A stretch of 24,313 nucleotides of DNA from Ectocarpus siliculosus (GCA_000310025.1 FN649746.1:643526-667838), one strand, 5' to 3'. Positions 10,701-17,515 are shown, numbered from the stretch's first letter. The notes: generated from the sequence alone by a model not told the origin. Made by a program: numbers and translations.

Positions 10701-13700
10701 CATGGCACGTGACGTACGAGCTGAGCGGCCCTGGGAGGCGCACGGCGATCTTCTGCCTCGGCACATCCCCAAAACAATTGCCCAAAGGCGGGAACCAATC
10801 ACGACACCTTGTAGCTGCGTAGTAGGTGACGCCCGAGCCCAAGCAAACATAGCGCGACCATAGTTGTGCGGGGTGACATCCAGCAGACGACGATCAGCCA
10901 ACGCACCGGCGACAAGGCAAACTGCATGTACGTGCAAAACAAAACAGCAAAAAGTGGGCGTGACGGACGGCGAAAATCGTACTTTTGCATGTGTGGGTTA
11001 ACCTGTAATCGGCAGTTCCTGGCACCGGCTTCAGAAAATTACACACAGACATCAACCGGCTTCAGAAAACTACCCATGTTACGCCAGGACCGTATACATC
11101 AGCTCGCTGCAGGAGCAGCTCTCGCAAGGGTTCAGAACGACAACCAGCAGCTTGGCGGCATCAAGCGGACATTCAACGACTCTCTCCCTCTAACACCAGG
11201 CCCGCGTGGCTGTAGTCGTGAACAAAATACGAATTGCGTTGGAGTGACGATCCGCAGCAGCGGCGAAATGCTCAGACGCGCAACAACTGGAGGGTCCTTT
11301 GCCAAGGCGTCCGAGTTAGCACCAGGGCGAGCTTGTCCGAAATGGACATCGTTTGTACATACGGTCTAAGGCGGTACATACGCCATTCATTGTAGTGAAC
11401 TGACAATTCAGACAGCTAAATCGTGGTCATTGTACGTCGGTACTTGTTGAAACATGTACATGCACGGAGTATTCAACAACGGCACGAGAGATGAGAGGAG
11501 TGCATGGATAAACAGATCGATAGATAAATGCTGACCCTATGATATTCTATGATGGTGCAGATAAATTGATCGACCTGCGATCAGGAAACCAGAAAATAGG
11601 CCCAGCCTGACTTTCTCGTTTGGGATCCGAAAGAACCCTCAGATTCTCACATCTTTACATATGGTTAACGCCAAAGAGCCTCCATGCGTTCATATTGTCC
11701 CCACATTTCAGCCTCCGTTTCTTCCTGACCACACTCTTGATAGCGGGCCGATATTGTATCGGCCTGCTATCAAGAAAATAGACTGCTCAAGCTCTAGAAC
11801 GGAACGGCGCCTCCCAAACTGTACGAGAGTCGATAGGCGCGTCGATCGCGTGTGTGTGCGCGCACTGACCCCGACAGCATTCGCGTCAAGCTTCGTCTTG
11901 CCCTTCGTTGTAAAAAATGGTGTTGGTTTCCGAAAACTTCTTCGTGGGTGGGTATGATATGGCTTTCTTCGTTAAACTCGTATGTACAGCACTCACCCAC
12001 TAGTAAGGAACACGAGTGACAACGTCAGGTGAGATTTGCTTACAAATTATAAAGACCAATACCTCAGAGTCCAGCGCCACACTAAACCCTTAACAATGGT
12101 TGGTCTAAAATAAGAAACTCAGCCTTATGTTGCTTTGCCGTTTCTTGCTAATCGCCCCGTTCTGTGTATGTATGAGCTATGTCATTGAAAATACAGTATC
12201 TACCTGATGTTCTGATATGGTTGTTTCTCTGATTCGCTCTGCCGGTTGGTTCTCATAGAGAAAACAGTGTTCACCATTTAGGCTGCTGCCGCCCCATGTG
12301 GTTAACTGGTGGGTGAGAGCGCTACATGATACTCGCACCTGAACGATCATTCCCAAGAGGCAGGTATCCACGGCAAGCACATACCCGAACCTCGAGCTCG
12401 GCGACAGCAGCAGGGATGATATCACCAGTAATCCCGGGGGATTGTGCGCAAGGTAGATCATCGAGCCGATGATGTACACACATCGCCAAAAAACTCCCAA
12501 GGACCGCTCAATATTGGATTGTCGTTGCTCCCCGCACTGTACCAGCTGTAACAGTTTCAACAGTGGTCCCGGCAACATGAATGCGAGACCCAGAGCGAAC
12601 AGTAAGGCTCTACTTGCAAAATCTCTTTCCCCTGTGTTCTCCTCGTTCTCTCCCCATCGTTGTTCCAGACGATCCTTTGCGGCGCGTGCAGCCCTCGCGT
12701 TGAGGACGGCCGTGGCAAACACGCCACACACCATGGCCTTTTCCGTCGAGCGTAGGCTTGTTGCTACAATAGGGAGAAATCTCGTGCAGAGAACCGAACC
12801 CGTCGCCAACCCCCAGGTGGGCCCCAGCGATCCAGCCGACCACAGTATCTCCTTCTCGAAGGCGATGCTGTACGCGTGTCGAACAGCAGTAGTCGCGAGA
12901 AGCAACGATGCGACCGTAGGTAGAGAAATCCAAGACCAGGGGGATGGGTCCCAGTAGCACTCCTGCCGCATTTGCACCATGTTCCAAACGAACATCTGGC
13001 TCGCGAACGAGACTCCCACGGCAGCACACCTACAGAGTAGCAAGAAAGTGATGCGAGGTATGGGGAGTGAGTTGGCCGAACGACCGTGCAAACAATCTAT
13101 TAACAGCTCGCTCGCGTCCGGGACAGCTAGCTGAGCCCCACATGAGTGATACATCGTAACTTGTGGCGTGGCCAAAAGGGGGGACCACATGAACGCCGCA
13201 ATTGGCATCCACTCCAATGCGTTGATTAGCGAACCTTTCCATGTCTGTCTAAGCAAGAACCAGAAATCAGCCTGACGCAAGCAAGCAAGTTTGTTGCCGA
13301 AGCTATACTCGTTCACAGCTTTGACCTGTCGACGCAATATACTGATGCCCCAACAAAGGTGTGCGAGCGTGGAGTAGAAAAAGAAACGCAAACCTCGACG
13401 AGTGTGCAACGCGTACCATGAAGCTTTACACAGCAGTATTGGCCCGCCGTCAAGAAAGCGGCCGTGAAGAAAATGAGGCTGAAAGGTGGAAAAATAAGAA
13501 AGCGGCGAGCCTCTGCGCCGTCAACCCAGCAATCCCACTGTGCCAATTCAAAACACAAGTGGGACGGTTATCAAGGGTAACACATAAGAAAGTCAGGCTG
13601 GGCCTATGCATAGTTTGGTTTTTCTTATGACAGGCCCATACTGAAGCTACACTCATCCCCCAAAGGGCAGGTCCTTGCGGACCGTGACGATTTGTCCCCA

Positions 13701-13981
13701 TACTTCATACTTGTGTTTGTCTGTGTTCCAGTAGTAGTCCGGTACGATAGGTTCACTTCAACATGTACAATGTCTCCGGTTGGACTTCATTATTGAAAAA
13801 CGTTGCTGCGCTGCAGCGCCAAATGTTGCCGTTCGACGGCTTCTACATCTGCGTTCACCGGTATGGCGTGTAGTTTTTTTTCTTTCGCCCACGGGCTGAG
13901 CGGAATTTCTGCAGCTCCTCCAGAGGGTTTCTCGCTGTCCAACTCAACAGTGTCTCGCGCTGCAAGTGGCGGAAGGCCGGC
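1374..13981 (-). CDS. Multi-pass membrane TKL-like protein kinase, nine exons (5' end incomplete)
   Basis: Seen: exons at 13802-13981, 12339-13478, 9871-10305, 8047-8160, 5417-5704, 4697-4885, 2717-2953, 2127-2266 and 1374-1740 (transcribed in that order) join to one open frame of 3090 nt, 1029 codons plus TAG. All introns are GT-AG; all junctions are phase 0 except the last (phase 2). Layout by residue of the recovered part: 1-60 polar; 61-440 membrane module; 441-585 acidic/Ser-rich linker; 586-623 charged helix; 624-705 helical pre-kinase region; about 705-985 kinase; short Cys-rich tail. Kinase landmarks: LGSGAFGQ 712-719, Lys 733, probable helix-C Glu 757, HGDIKPAN 844-851, DFG 864-866, APE 891-893, SDVFSF with helix-F Asp 905. 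Family knowledge: the TKL-type kinase fold phosphorylates Ser/Thr or Tyr. Inference: a membrane-anchored signalling kinase. Kinase part is secure; joining the membrane exons to it rests on phase and splice sites only, so two adjacent genes remain possible. Confidence 0.62.
2127..2266 (-). CDS. Membrane-kinase gene, activation-segment exon
   Basis: 140 nt, starting in phase 0 and ending after two bases of a Ser codon. Acceptor GCTCTGTCAG, donor TTCAG then GTACGA. It contains LADFGLSSW (DFG Asp 864) and the activation segment ending YEWAAPEV (APE 891-893). It then reaches SDVF, where the helix-F Asp 905 lies. The P+1 region has Trp-Thr-Tyr in place of the common Gly-Thr, as in several TKL kinases. 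Confidence 0.85.
2717..2953 (-). CDS. Membrane-kinase gene, hinge and catalytic loop exon
   Basis: 79 codons, phase 0 at both ends; acceptor CCATCACCACAG, donor GCGAAG then GTGAGA. It starts in the hinge (TIIIMEFVNGGTLERFI; Met 787 is the likely gatekeeper). A low-complexity Ala/Thr insertion follows, near residues 803-810. Helix E (AVAYLHGEGV) and the catalytic loop IHGDIKPANILLD come next. Asp 846, Lys 848 and Asn 851 are the catalytic residues. The usual HRD Arg is Gly here, so this is a non-RD kinase. Confidence 0.87.
2954..4696 (-). other. Kinase intron, 1743 bp
   Basis: The intron lies between the kinase N-lobe exon and the hinge exon (GTGACG to CCACAG). The protein sequence joins perfectly across it (HQPSQ then TIIIMEF), so no kinase exon is missing. 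Several open frames occur on both strands (for example 3585-4052 plus, 3832-4335 minus), but none carries a recognisable motif. A short palindrome TGCGTGCGCACGCA lies near 3396. Confidence 0.7.
4697..4885 (-). CDS. Membrane-kinase gene, kinase N-lobe exon
   Basis: 63 codons, phase 0 at both ends; acceptor TTGCTGCTGCAG, donor GAGTCAG then GTGACG. It contains VKLVDYRGMNAAAKVISMGD with the ATP-binding Lys (gene residue 733), then helix C (LESEVETLRRL, probable Glu 757) and strand 4 (SPHIVNVLDGIVHQPSQ). This is a standard TKL-type N-lobe with no insertion. Confidence 0.85.
4886..5416 (-). other. Kinase intron, 531 bp, with 43-bp tandem duplication
   Basis: This intron splits the glycine loop between Gln and Val. 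It contains a two-copy 43-bp tandem repeat (5228-5270 and 5271-5313). No coding content is expected. Confidence 0.7.
5228..5313. repeat. 43-bp tandem duplication centred on ATACTCCGGAGTAT
   Basis: Copy 1 (5228-5270) starts GATACTCCGGAGTATGATAT and copy 2 (5271-5313) starts GATACTCCGGAGTGTGCTAT; both then read into GACGGGTGCTGCG. Copy 1 carries the perfect 14-bp palindrome ATACTCCGGAGTAT at 5229-5242; in copy 2 the right arm has one change. Confidence 0.9.
5417..5704 (-). CDS. Membrane-kinase gene, pre-kinase helices and glycine loop exon
   Basis: 96 codons, phase 0 at both ends. The acceptor is TTTTTTGCTAG before Asp-Glu-Tyr-Asp; the donor is GGCCAG then GTTGGT. After a helical, Leu/Ala-rich stretch and an acidic Ser-Asp patch (SSSSHDDDTPP), it ends in FLGLGDFLGSGAFGQ, the nucleotide-binding glycine loop of a protein kinase. 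The next exon supplies the loop's final Val, which fixes the junction. Confidence 0.8.
6964..7461. other. Purine-rich block open on both strands; possible decayed element
   Basis: The plus strand is strongly purine-rich. On the minus strand a frame is open for 165 codons (Ser/Phe/Pro-rich). On the plus strand a 50-60 codon stretch also reads like charged protein (for example KKGIPEDFEKRADQNIRKET), before a TGA near 7204. It then resumes in another frame (GPMDEGTKLKAKNRTGDIDL). I cannot decide the strand and recognise no family. Base composition alone can keep both strands open. Confidence 0.3.
7763..7790. repeat. Short tandem repeat CAGATAGATT
   Basis: Three consecutive near-identical units of about 10-11 bp (CAGATAGATT) form a simple-sequence repeat in a kinase intron. 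Confidence 0.8.
8047..8160 (-). CDS. Membrane-kinase gene, charged helical exon
   Basis: Short exon of exactly 38 codons, phase 0 at both ends. Acceptor GTGCCACAG, donor GCAAAG then GTGACT. The peptide runs from VIQHKIRQGAMDE through a CEESC motif to VEEAKSRLDDVAKAK and is predicted by eye to be helical, possibly coiled coil. It links the Ser-rich exon to the pre-kinase exon. Its acceptor sits at the edge of a duplicated intron segment (8163-8525). Confidence 0.5.
8163..8525. repeat. Diverged tandem segmental duplication
   Basis: Copy A (8163-8355) and copy B (8370-8525) share in order: GTGGCAC, GCGGAGGACA, AAGTGGTGGAAG, AGTCGGCAA, CCCAACCCCAA, AGGGTC followed by GAGCGAGAGAGA, and a final AAGATA. 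Copy A has about 35 extra bases near 8186-8227. The duplication abuts the splice acceptor of the exon at 8047-8160, so copy B could carry a decayed duplicate of that acceptor region. Confidence 0.75.
9190..9340. repeat. Imperfect direct repeat, 75-bp period
   Basis: The block ACCTCTGCTAA recurs at 9248-9258 and 9323-9333. Flanking shared blocks include a GGTCG-CAT-ATCG-type motif (near 9208, 9280 and 9347) and CTTAGGCG-like sequence. About two imperfect copies are present. Confidence 0.65.
9871..10305 (-). CDS. Membrane-kinase gene, acidic/Ser-rich linker exon with 7-residue repeats
   Basis: 145 codons, phase 0 at both ends; acceptor CCAATGTCCAG before Glu-Arg-Lys, donor the textbook GTGAGT. 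It begins strongly basic (ERKGRHKLMRPFRHRMRS), fitting a juxtamembrane cytosolic stretch directly after the last membrane helix. Next come about five imperfect 7-residue units of the type VLPAQDD / VLPEPAD / AVPAQDV, encoded by a 21-bp minisatellite. Then follows a Ser-rich acidic part (SRSSDNLDANSESSESLSDL) that could be phosphorylated, and a helical end (LASLVDDLRQHGLLR). No known domain is recognised. A further minus-strand donor (GTGAGT at 10384-10389) lies 84 bp upstream, so a tiny exon at about 10390-10419 may precede this one. Confidence 0.55.
10130..10290. repeat. 21-bp coding minisatellite
   Basis: Successive plus-strand units such as GTCATCCTGTGCCGGCAGGAC and GTCAGCTTGTGCCCGCAAGGC follow a 21-bp period. 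The period is a multiple of three, so copy-number change keeps the minus-strand frame. The encoded unit is seven residues (VLPAQDD-like). Confidence 0.8.
10866..11369 (+). other. Unassigned 167-codon plus-strand ORF
   Basis: An ATG-to-stop frame on the strand opposite the kinase gene. Its middle (RIHQLAAGAALARVQNDNQQ) reads like ordinary protein, but no family is recognised. The N-terminal third contains a duplicated phrase from a local direct repeat. It could be a small gene nested in the intron or chance. Confidence 0.2.
11736..11774. repeat. 39-nt inverted repeat (18-bp arms, 3-nt loop)
   Basis: The left arm is CTTGATAGCGGGCCGATA, the loop TTG, and the right arm TATCGGCCTGCTATCAAG. The arms pair over 18 positions with one mismatch. 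It lies in the presumed kinase-gene intron. It could be a remnant of a small transposon or a structured RNA element. Confidence 0.9.
12339..13478 (-). CDS. Membrane-kinase gene, polytopic membrane module exon
   Basis: One 1140-nt exon, 380 codons, phase 0 at both ends. The acceptor has a strong pyrimidine tract ending CCACCTTTCAG; the donor is CAG then GTGCGAGT at 12338. Hydrophobic segments, by exon residue, lie near 31-48, 86-103, 143-166, 181-199, 212-240, 247-262, 291-313, 328-358 (one or two) and 364-380, with a charged loop (KDRLEQRWGENEENTGERD) at 268-286. An open frame also continues past the donor to a TAG at 12177, so an unspliced end there is the alternative. The only family hint is weak: FLDGGPILLCKASW followed by a helix with LAHLCWGISILRRQ recalls the layout of XK-related proteins (acidic-x-x-Pro in one helix, then Ser/Leu/Trp-rich helix). 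I do not claim membership. As a stand-alone gene it would be an unknown membrane protein. Confidence 0.62.
13802..13981 (-). CDS. Membrane-kinase gene, first recognisable exon (N-terminal polar segment)
   Basis: The exon holds 60 codons in phase 0 at both ends. Its acceptor is CTTGTCCCAG before Ala-Gly-Leu. The donor after Ser-Asn is GTTTTT, which is weak. The peptide is polar and charged (for example TVELDSEKPSGGAAEIPLSP), with no hydrophobic stretch, as expected for a cytosolic N-terminal arm ahead of the membrane module. No start codon lies in it. A possible upstream coding piece starts MWETLRALCHMMKLPRP near 14182 and could splice at GTAGGC in phase 0, but this is not demonstrable. If the weak donor is not used, the frame stops three codons further on, so this could instead be the end of a different small gene. 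Confidence 0.45.
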
Positions 13982-14207
13982 CTGGGACAAGCAGCTACGA
14001 CCAACCACCACACCTTCCCCTTTCCTGCTTCTGCGACCAACCAACTCGCGACCTCAAAGCCAGGCAGTGCTCATCTGCCTACTATCTGTCTGTACGTCTG
14101 CGTGTTTGTGCTGCTGACGGCGGGTGGCCTTGGGAGTTTCATCATGTGGCACAGCGCCCGCAGGGTCTCCCACATTTCTACAGTTTTGCTAAACCACCCA
14201 CGGGGCT

Positions 14208-14575
14208 CCCATGGGCTGCCCATAGGCACCACGTTTTGCCCATGGGCTGCGCATGGGGAATGCCCACGGGCAAGCCCATGGGAAACCCGGGGGCAGCCCA
14301 TGGGCAGCCCATGGGTGGTCAATGAGTGCCCTTCAACCGGAACCAATGAACTCCTAAGCAACCATAGATAGATTATAACAGCAACCAACCCTATCGCCAA
14401 CCCTAGCCCTAACTCCAAGCCCACAAGATACGTGCTAGCCGGGTGGCCAAGTTCTAGGTTGATGTGCCGATGACCAAGTTGTAGGTTGATATGCCGGTGG
14501 CGAAGTTCTAGGTTGAAGTGCCCATGGTGGGCAACTCGTGGGCAGTTCATGGGCTACCCATGGGTGTCCCATGGG
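14208..14575. repeat. Cluster of seven CCCATGGG palindromes
   Basis: Perfect copies lie at 14208-14215, 14239-14246, 14275-14282, 14297-14304, 14308-14315, 14557-14564 and 14568-14575. Variant CCCATGG/CCCACGGG/GCATGGGG copies lie between them, mostly in GGCAGCCCATGGGC context. The block is interrupted by the 27-bp repeats. Confidence 0.95.
14447..14527. repeat. Three tandem 27-bp repeats
   Basis: Units at 14447-14473, 14474-14500 and 14501-14527 share CCAAGTTCTAGGTTGATGTG-like sequence, with changes at a few positions. The period is a multiple of three, and the minus strand is open through it (HRHINLQLG-like units). No other coding evidence exists. Confidence 0.9.
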
Positions 14576-15675
14576 CGATTTAGCAAAAACTTAGCAAAAA
14601 CTGCCAGTAGTGTGGGGGTTGCGCCCGCAACCACGCGTGTGCACGATTTTTTTTTCTCGAAAAAGCTTTGAATAAATAAGTGCAAACAAATTGCCAAAGG
14701 GTTGCCAAACACGCACGCATGAGAGTATCACGAGCCGCAAGAGGGATGTCGGTTCCTCTCCATTCTACGTTAACGCCCAACCGGCATAGACAGTTGTCAC
14801 GCATGGCTGAATGACTGTAGGAGGAGGGGCCGCGACTTTGGCTGTGCTGTATCTTGCTCGGTCAATTTCTTTACTTTTTCGCGTTCACATAATTACGCTG
14901 GAAAATTGGCTGGCCGCCCCCCTCTTCACGGCAGATGCAACTTCTAATTTTCAAGTAGGATGAACTCTTCATCACGGCACACAAACACTCGACTGCATCT
15001 AAAAATTTTCCAGAAAATTGTCCGTATGTACCGGAGTGCTGACGTACGTGGACTCAAGCCCGCGACCATCAAGTACGCACAACATTCCACCCACTCCTCG
15101 ATCTGCAATCAAAACAGGTCCTACGTTTGTTATTAGAGAGCTTCACCGTTTATCCAATGCTTGCTGTTGCCTGCGGTCTCTTACATCTATTCATGCGCAT
15201 GCTGGCTTCAGTTTTGGATTGCACACATGGATTATGTTGGCTCGTTTTCGACTTCGCAACGTTTTGCCTCCTGTTCTCTCTACCACATCAGAGATGTGCT
15301 GCAATAATAGTCATATCTGTGAGACCGCAAACTACGTGTGTGTGTATGCTTTTCCTCCCTCTGTGTGCGCACACGTGCATACAATACCCTACCTCCGCAC
15401 TTCAGCGCTCCAGCAACACTATCTCATCCCGTCACAAACGTCTTTCATTCACATCTACTTTTGAATGTGTTTTTTTGCACCTTGACTTCTTTGTGCGACT
15501 CAAATCCCGACGGTACAAAGATGACGTATCATCGTACTAAGCATGCACATGCATAGTCTATGTATCATCGGAGAGCTTCTCTACGAGTCAAAAAGTAATA
15601 TAAAATCTGTTTGACCCGGCAGAGATGTGCAGGGTTCTTATTAATACTGAATCCCAAAAAAGCAGCGTTCTTATT

Positions 15676-15743
15676 CCCGGTCGACATACCAATCTCTTTG
15701 TGAAGAAGTCCCGGTCGACATACCAATCTCTTTGTGAAGAAGT
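15676..15743. repeat. Perfect 34-bp tandem duplication
   Basis: Copies 15676-15709 and 15710-15743 are identical (CCCGGTCGACATACCAATCT, then CTTTGTGAAGAAGT). Zero divergence suggests a recent event or an assembly artefact. It lies 100 bp beyond the last recognisable ATPase exon. Confidence 0.95.
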
Positions 15744-15842
15744 TAATACATCCCACGGAGCCAGTCCATCTCGGGGAGTGTTCTTCCTTTTTTTGTGTTT
15801 CTTACTCCTTTTTTTCAAAGAAAGACTACACCCAAGGGTTAC

Positions 15843-15986
15843 CTTGCGAAGGTGGCCTCGCCGTAGCGGCGATCGAGCGAGTAGAAACGGGTGTAATGCG
15901 CCTTGAAGACCTTGAAGCAGCGGGTGGTCTTCCCCACGCGGGTAACGAGCATCTTGCACACGCTATCCACGCTCTTCACCTCGGAC
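15843..15986 (-). CDS. ATPase exon: end of actuator domain (last recognisable)
   Basis: The acceptor is AAATCGTTCAG, and its phase matches the previous exon, giving AGSEVKSVDSVCKMLVTRVG. This aligns with the family's SGTxVxxGxxxMLVTAVG strand pair. The exon may end at CTTCAAG (GTCTTC donor, 15911) in phase 0, or run to GCAAG (GTAACC donor, 15843) after KVFKAHYTRFYSLDRRYGEA. If neither donor is used, the frame stops at once in TAA. No later ATPase exon was found. Confidence 0.6.
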
Positions 15987-16131
15987 CTGAACGATTTTGT
16001 TTTTCGGTGCCGTTGAGTGCATCCGTGTAAGAAAAGGGCAAGGGCGGTACAGTCCATTCAGTAATTAACTGCTTGAAGCTGGTGTTTGGCAAACACACAG
16101 CTAGAACACGCTACAAAATCCGCTACTACCG

Positions 16132-16173
16132 CCACCACCACCACCACCACCACCACCACCACCACCACCACCA
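16132..16173. repeat. (CCA)14 microsatellite
   Basis: Fourteen uninterrupted CCA units. On the plus strand it would read as poly-His or poly-Thr in the overlapping frames, which are not credible genes. Confidence 0.97.
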
Positions 16174-16262
16174 AATTTACCAAACCCAATACCGTCACTA
16201 TCGAACAACATTTCGAGAGACCAAAACGACTTCGGAGTACAAGAAGAAGCGTATGTTGCATG

Positions 16263-16280
16263 CTAACCCTAACCCTAACC
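16263..16280. repeat. Interstitial telomere-like run (CTAACC)3
   Basis: Three exact CTAACC units, equal to the TTAGGG-type telomere repeat on the other strand. A more degenerate CCCTA-rich stretch lies near 14388-14414. Confidence 0.85.
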
Positions 16281-16735
16281 TATACAGCACAATACTAATA
16301 GTAATGCCGTATGTATAACGGAAGCAAAAGTACGTGCTCGTAATGTAGAGGGAATGAGAACATATGTTTGCAGACCGAGAGCCTACATATCAAAATCAAC
16401 AAACCGACGGTGAACCCCTGGGTCACATTTCGTGCGCACAAAAGGTGTTTTTTTTTTACTCCTTGGTGACAAATCGCTCGTTTTTTGCAGAGACTTTAAT
16501 ATTTCGATTGAGCTCATATACATACATATCCCGTACTTCGTATACTTACATGTGTTGGGGATTGATCTCGTAAAGGAAAAGAAAAACGGGTGATGGCTGC
16601 TCCCACCGAAGCAAACGCCGTGGGAACAAGTACTCGGCCGAAAAATGGCCCAGGTTTGGGTTTGACTTCGCCCCCATGATACCGAAAAATAACGTGAACA
16701 ACTCGCCGTTTTGATGTTTTATTTTGATTGATTAC

Positions 16736-16757
16736 TTTTGGGGGTCAACCCCCAAAA
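16736..16757. repeat. 22-nt palindrome TTTTGGGGGT-CA-ACCCCCAAAA
   Basis: Perfect 10-bp arms separated by two bases. It overlaps the stop end of the unassigned open frame at 16732-17049. Confidence 0.95.
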
Positions 16758-17330
16758 CCATGACAAAACAATTGAAGGATGGGGACTTGCCTTTGGAGTA
16801 GTTGGTGGCTCTTTTTCTGAGACCTCGTGCAACATTCATGTGGAAACCGTCGAAAATAGGGCCAATGTGTCGGCCGAGAAACGTTTGTGTCCAGGGCATT
16901 AATTTGGGTGGAGGAAAAGGTAAGAACCGTTGCAATTTGTTAATCGCCTTCCTGGGGTGGTCAACCTCACAAACATAAAATATATAATGCTTTAGACGAA
17001 CACAAACACAATTTTTAGACTCTGATAGTAACCCTCTCCAATCCCTCATAAAACGAGTTTACGTTTTTTTTTGTGGGACGGACCGAGGAATGAAAAATAA
17101 CCCTACCAGTCATCGATCCATGACATCTACCGAACGTAGACACAATGGAACTACATGCCAGGAGTGCGCGGCGCCAATATAATAATTGATTGCCATCTGT
17201 TCTATGAAGGCGTCTGCCATAGGACTCTGAGAGCAGAATTTCAGATGCCACTACGTGTTCTGTCTCGGTTTTTTTCCCAACTGGTTGTATCCGTGGTGTG
17301 TTGCTCTTTAGCTACTTGTTTGCTGCTCAC

Positions 17331-17515
17331 CCGGCGAAGATGAAACGGTCAAGCGCAGGACTTTTGTGCGCATCCTGATGTTCGCGTTCGGTCGCCAAAT
17401 GTCTTTGGTCCACCCGCATCGACCCAGACTCATCGAGTAGCATTCCATCGGCGCAGACGCGGTCACCGGCCCTGAGTTCGAGCACGTCTCCAACCACAAT
17501 ATCGCGGGAACGAAT
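17331..17515 (-). CDS. ATPase exon: actuator domain core with degenerate TGES loop
   Basis: 185 nt, starting in phase 0 and ending phase 2; acceptor GGCCCCCTGGCAG, donor GCCGG then GTGAGC. IRSRDIVVGDVLELRAGDRV and CADGMLLDES are classic actuator strands. The next segment, MRVDQRHLATEREHQDAHKS, aligns with the region that holds xxxLTGES in working pumps; here only the Leu and Glu remain. FIFAG ends the exon. Confidence 0.8.

Larger units (their letters stand above)
10306..12338 (-). other. Presumed kinase-gene intron, 2033 bp
   Basis: The intron lies between the membrane-module exon (donor GTGCGAGT) and the linker exon. It includes a perfect-looking 39-nt hairpin (11736-11774), a short direct repeat (ACCGGCTTCAGAAAA at about 11023 and 11059), and a 167-codon plus-strand ORF (10866-11369). 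If the membrane protein and the kinase are separate genes, their boundary would fall here. Confidence 0.4.
13982..15842. other. Repeat-dense region between the two main genes
   Basis: This is the 5' side of the kinase gene and the downstream side of the ATPase fragment. It contains the CCCATGGG cluster, 27-bp repeats, degenerate CCCTAA-like sequence near 14388-14414 and the 34-bp duplication. Between 14580 and 15600 I see only scattered pyrimidine-rich plus-strand frames (15018-15464, 15127-15540) without motifs. A start exon of the kinase gene and any missing ATPase exons would have to lie here, but none is convincing. Confidence 0.5.
15987..17330 (-). other. ATPase intron, 1344 bp, with simple repeats
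   Basis: It contains a (CCA)14 microsatellite, three CTAACC units, a 22-nt palindrome and a 105-codon minus-strand open frame (16732-17049; for example FLGRHIGPIFDGFHMNVARG) that I cannot assign. The latter may be part of a dispersed repeat. The phases of the flanking ATPase exons match, so no ATPase exon is required here. Confidence 0.55.

Noticed and set aside
12177-13409. 410-codon ORF taken as a complete gene
   Set aside because: Its listed first codon is TTG, not ATG. The frame extends upstream to a strong acceptor at 13479, and a strong donor lies at 12338, so it is better read as an internal exon.
14447-14527. CRISPR-like array
   Set aside because: Only three adjacent 27-bp units with no spacers; an ordinary tandem repeat in a eukaryotic genome.
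15018-15540. Overlapping plus-strand ORFs of 137-148 codons
   Set aside because: Pyrimidine-rich sequence keeps several frames open; Cys/Leu-rich composition, no motif.
16263-16280. Chromosome end
   Set aside because: Only three telomere-type units, flanked on both sides by unique sequence.
16073-16318. Poly-His/poly-Thr plus ORFs
   Set aside because: Product of the (CCA)14 microsatellite.
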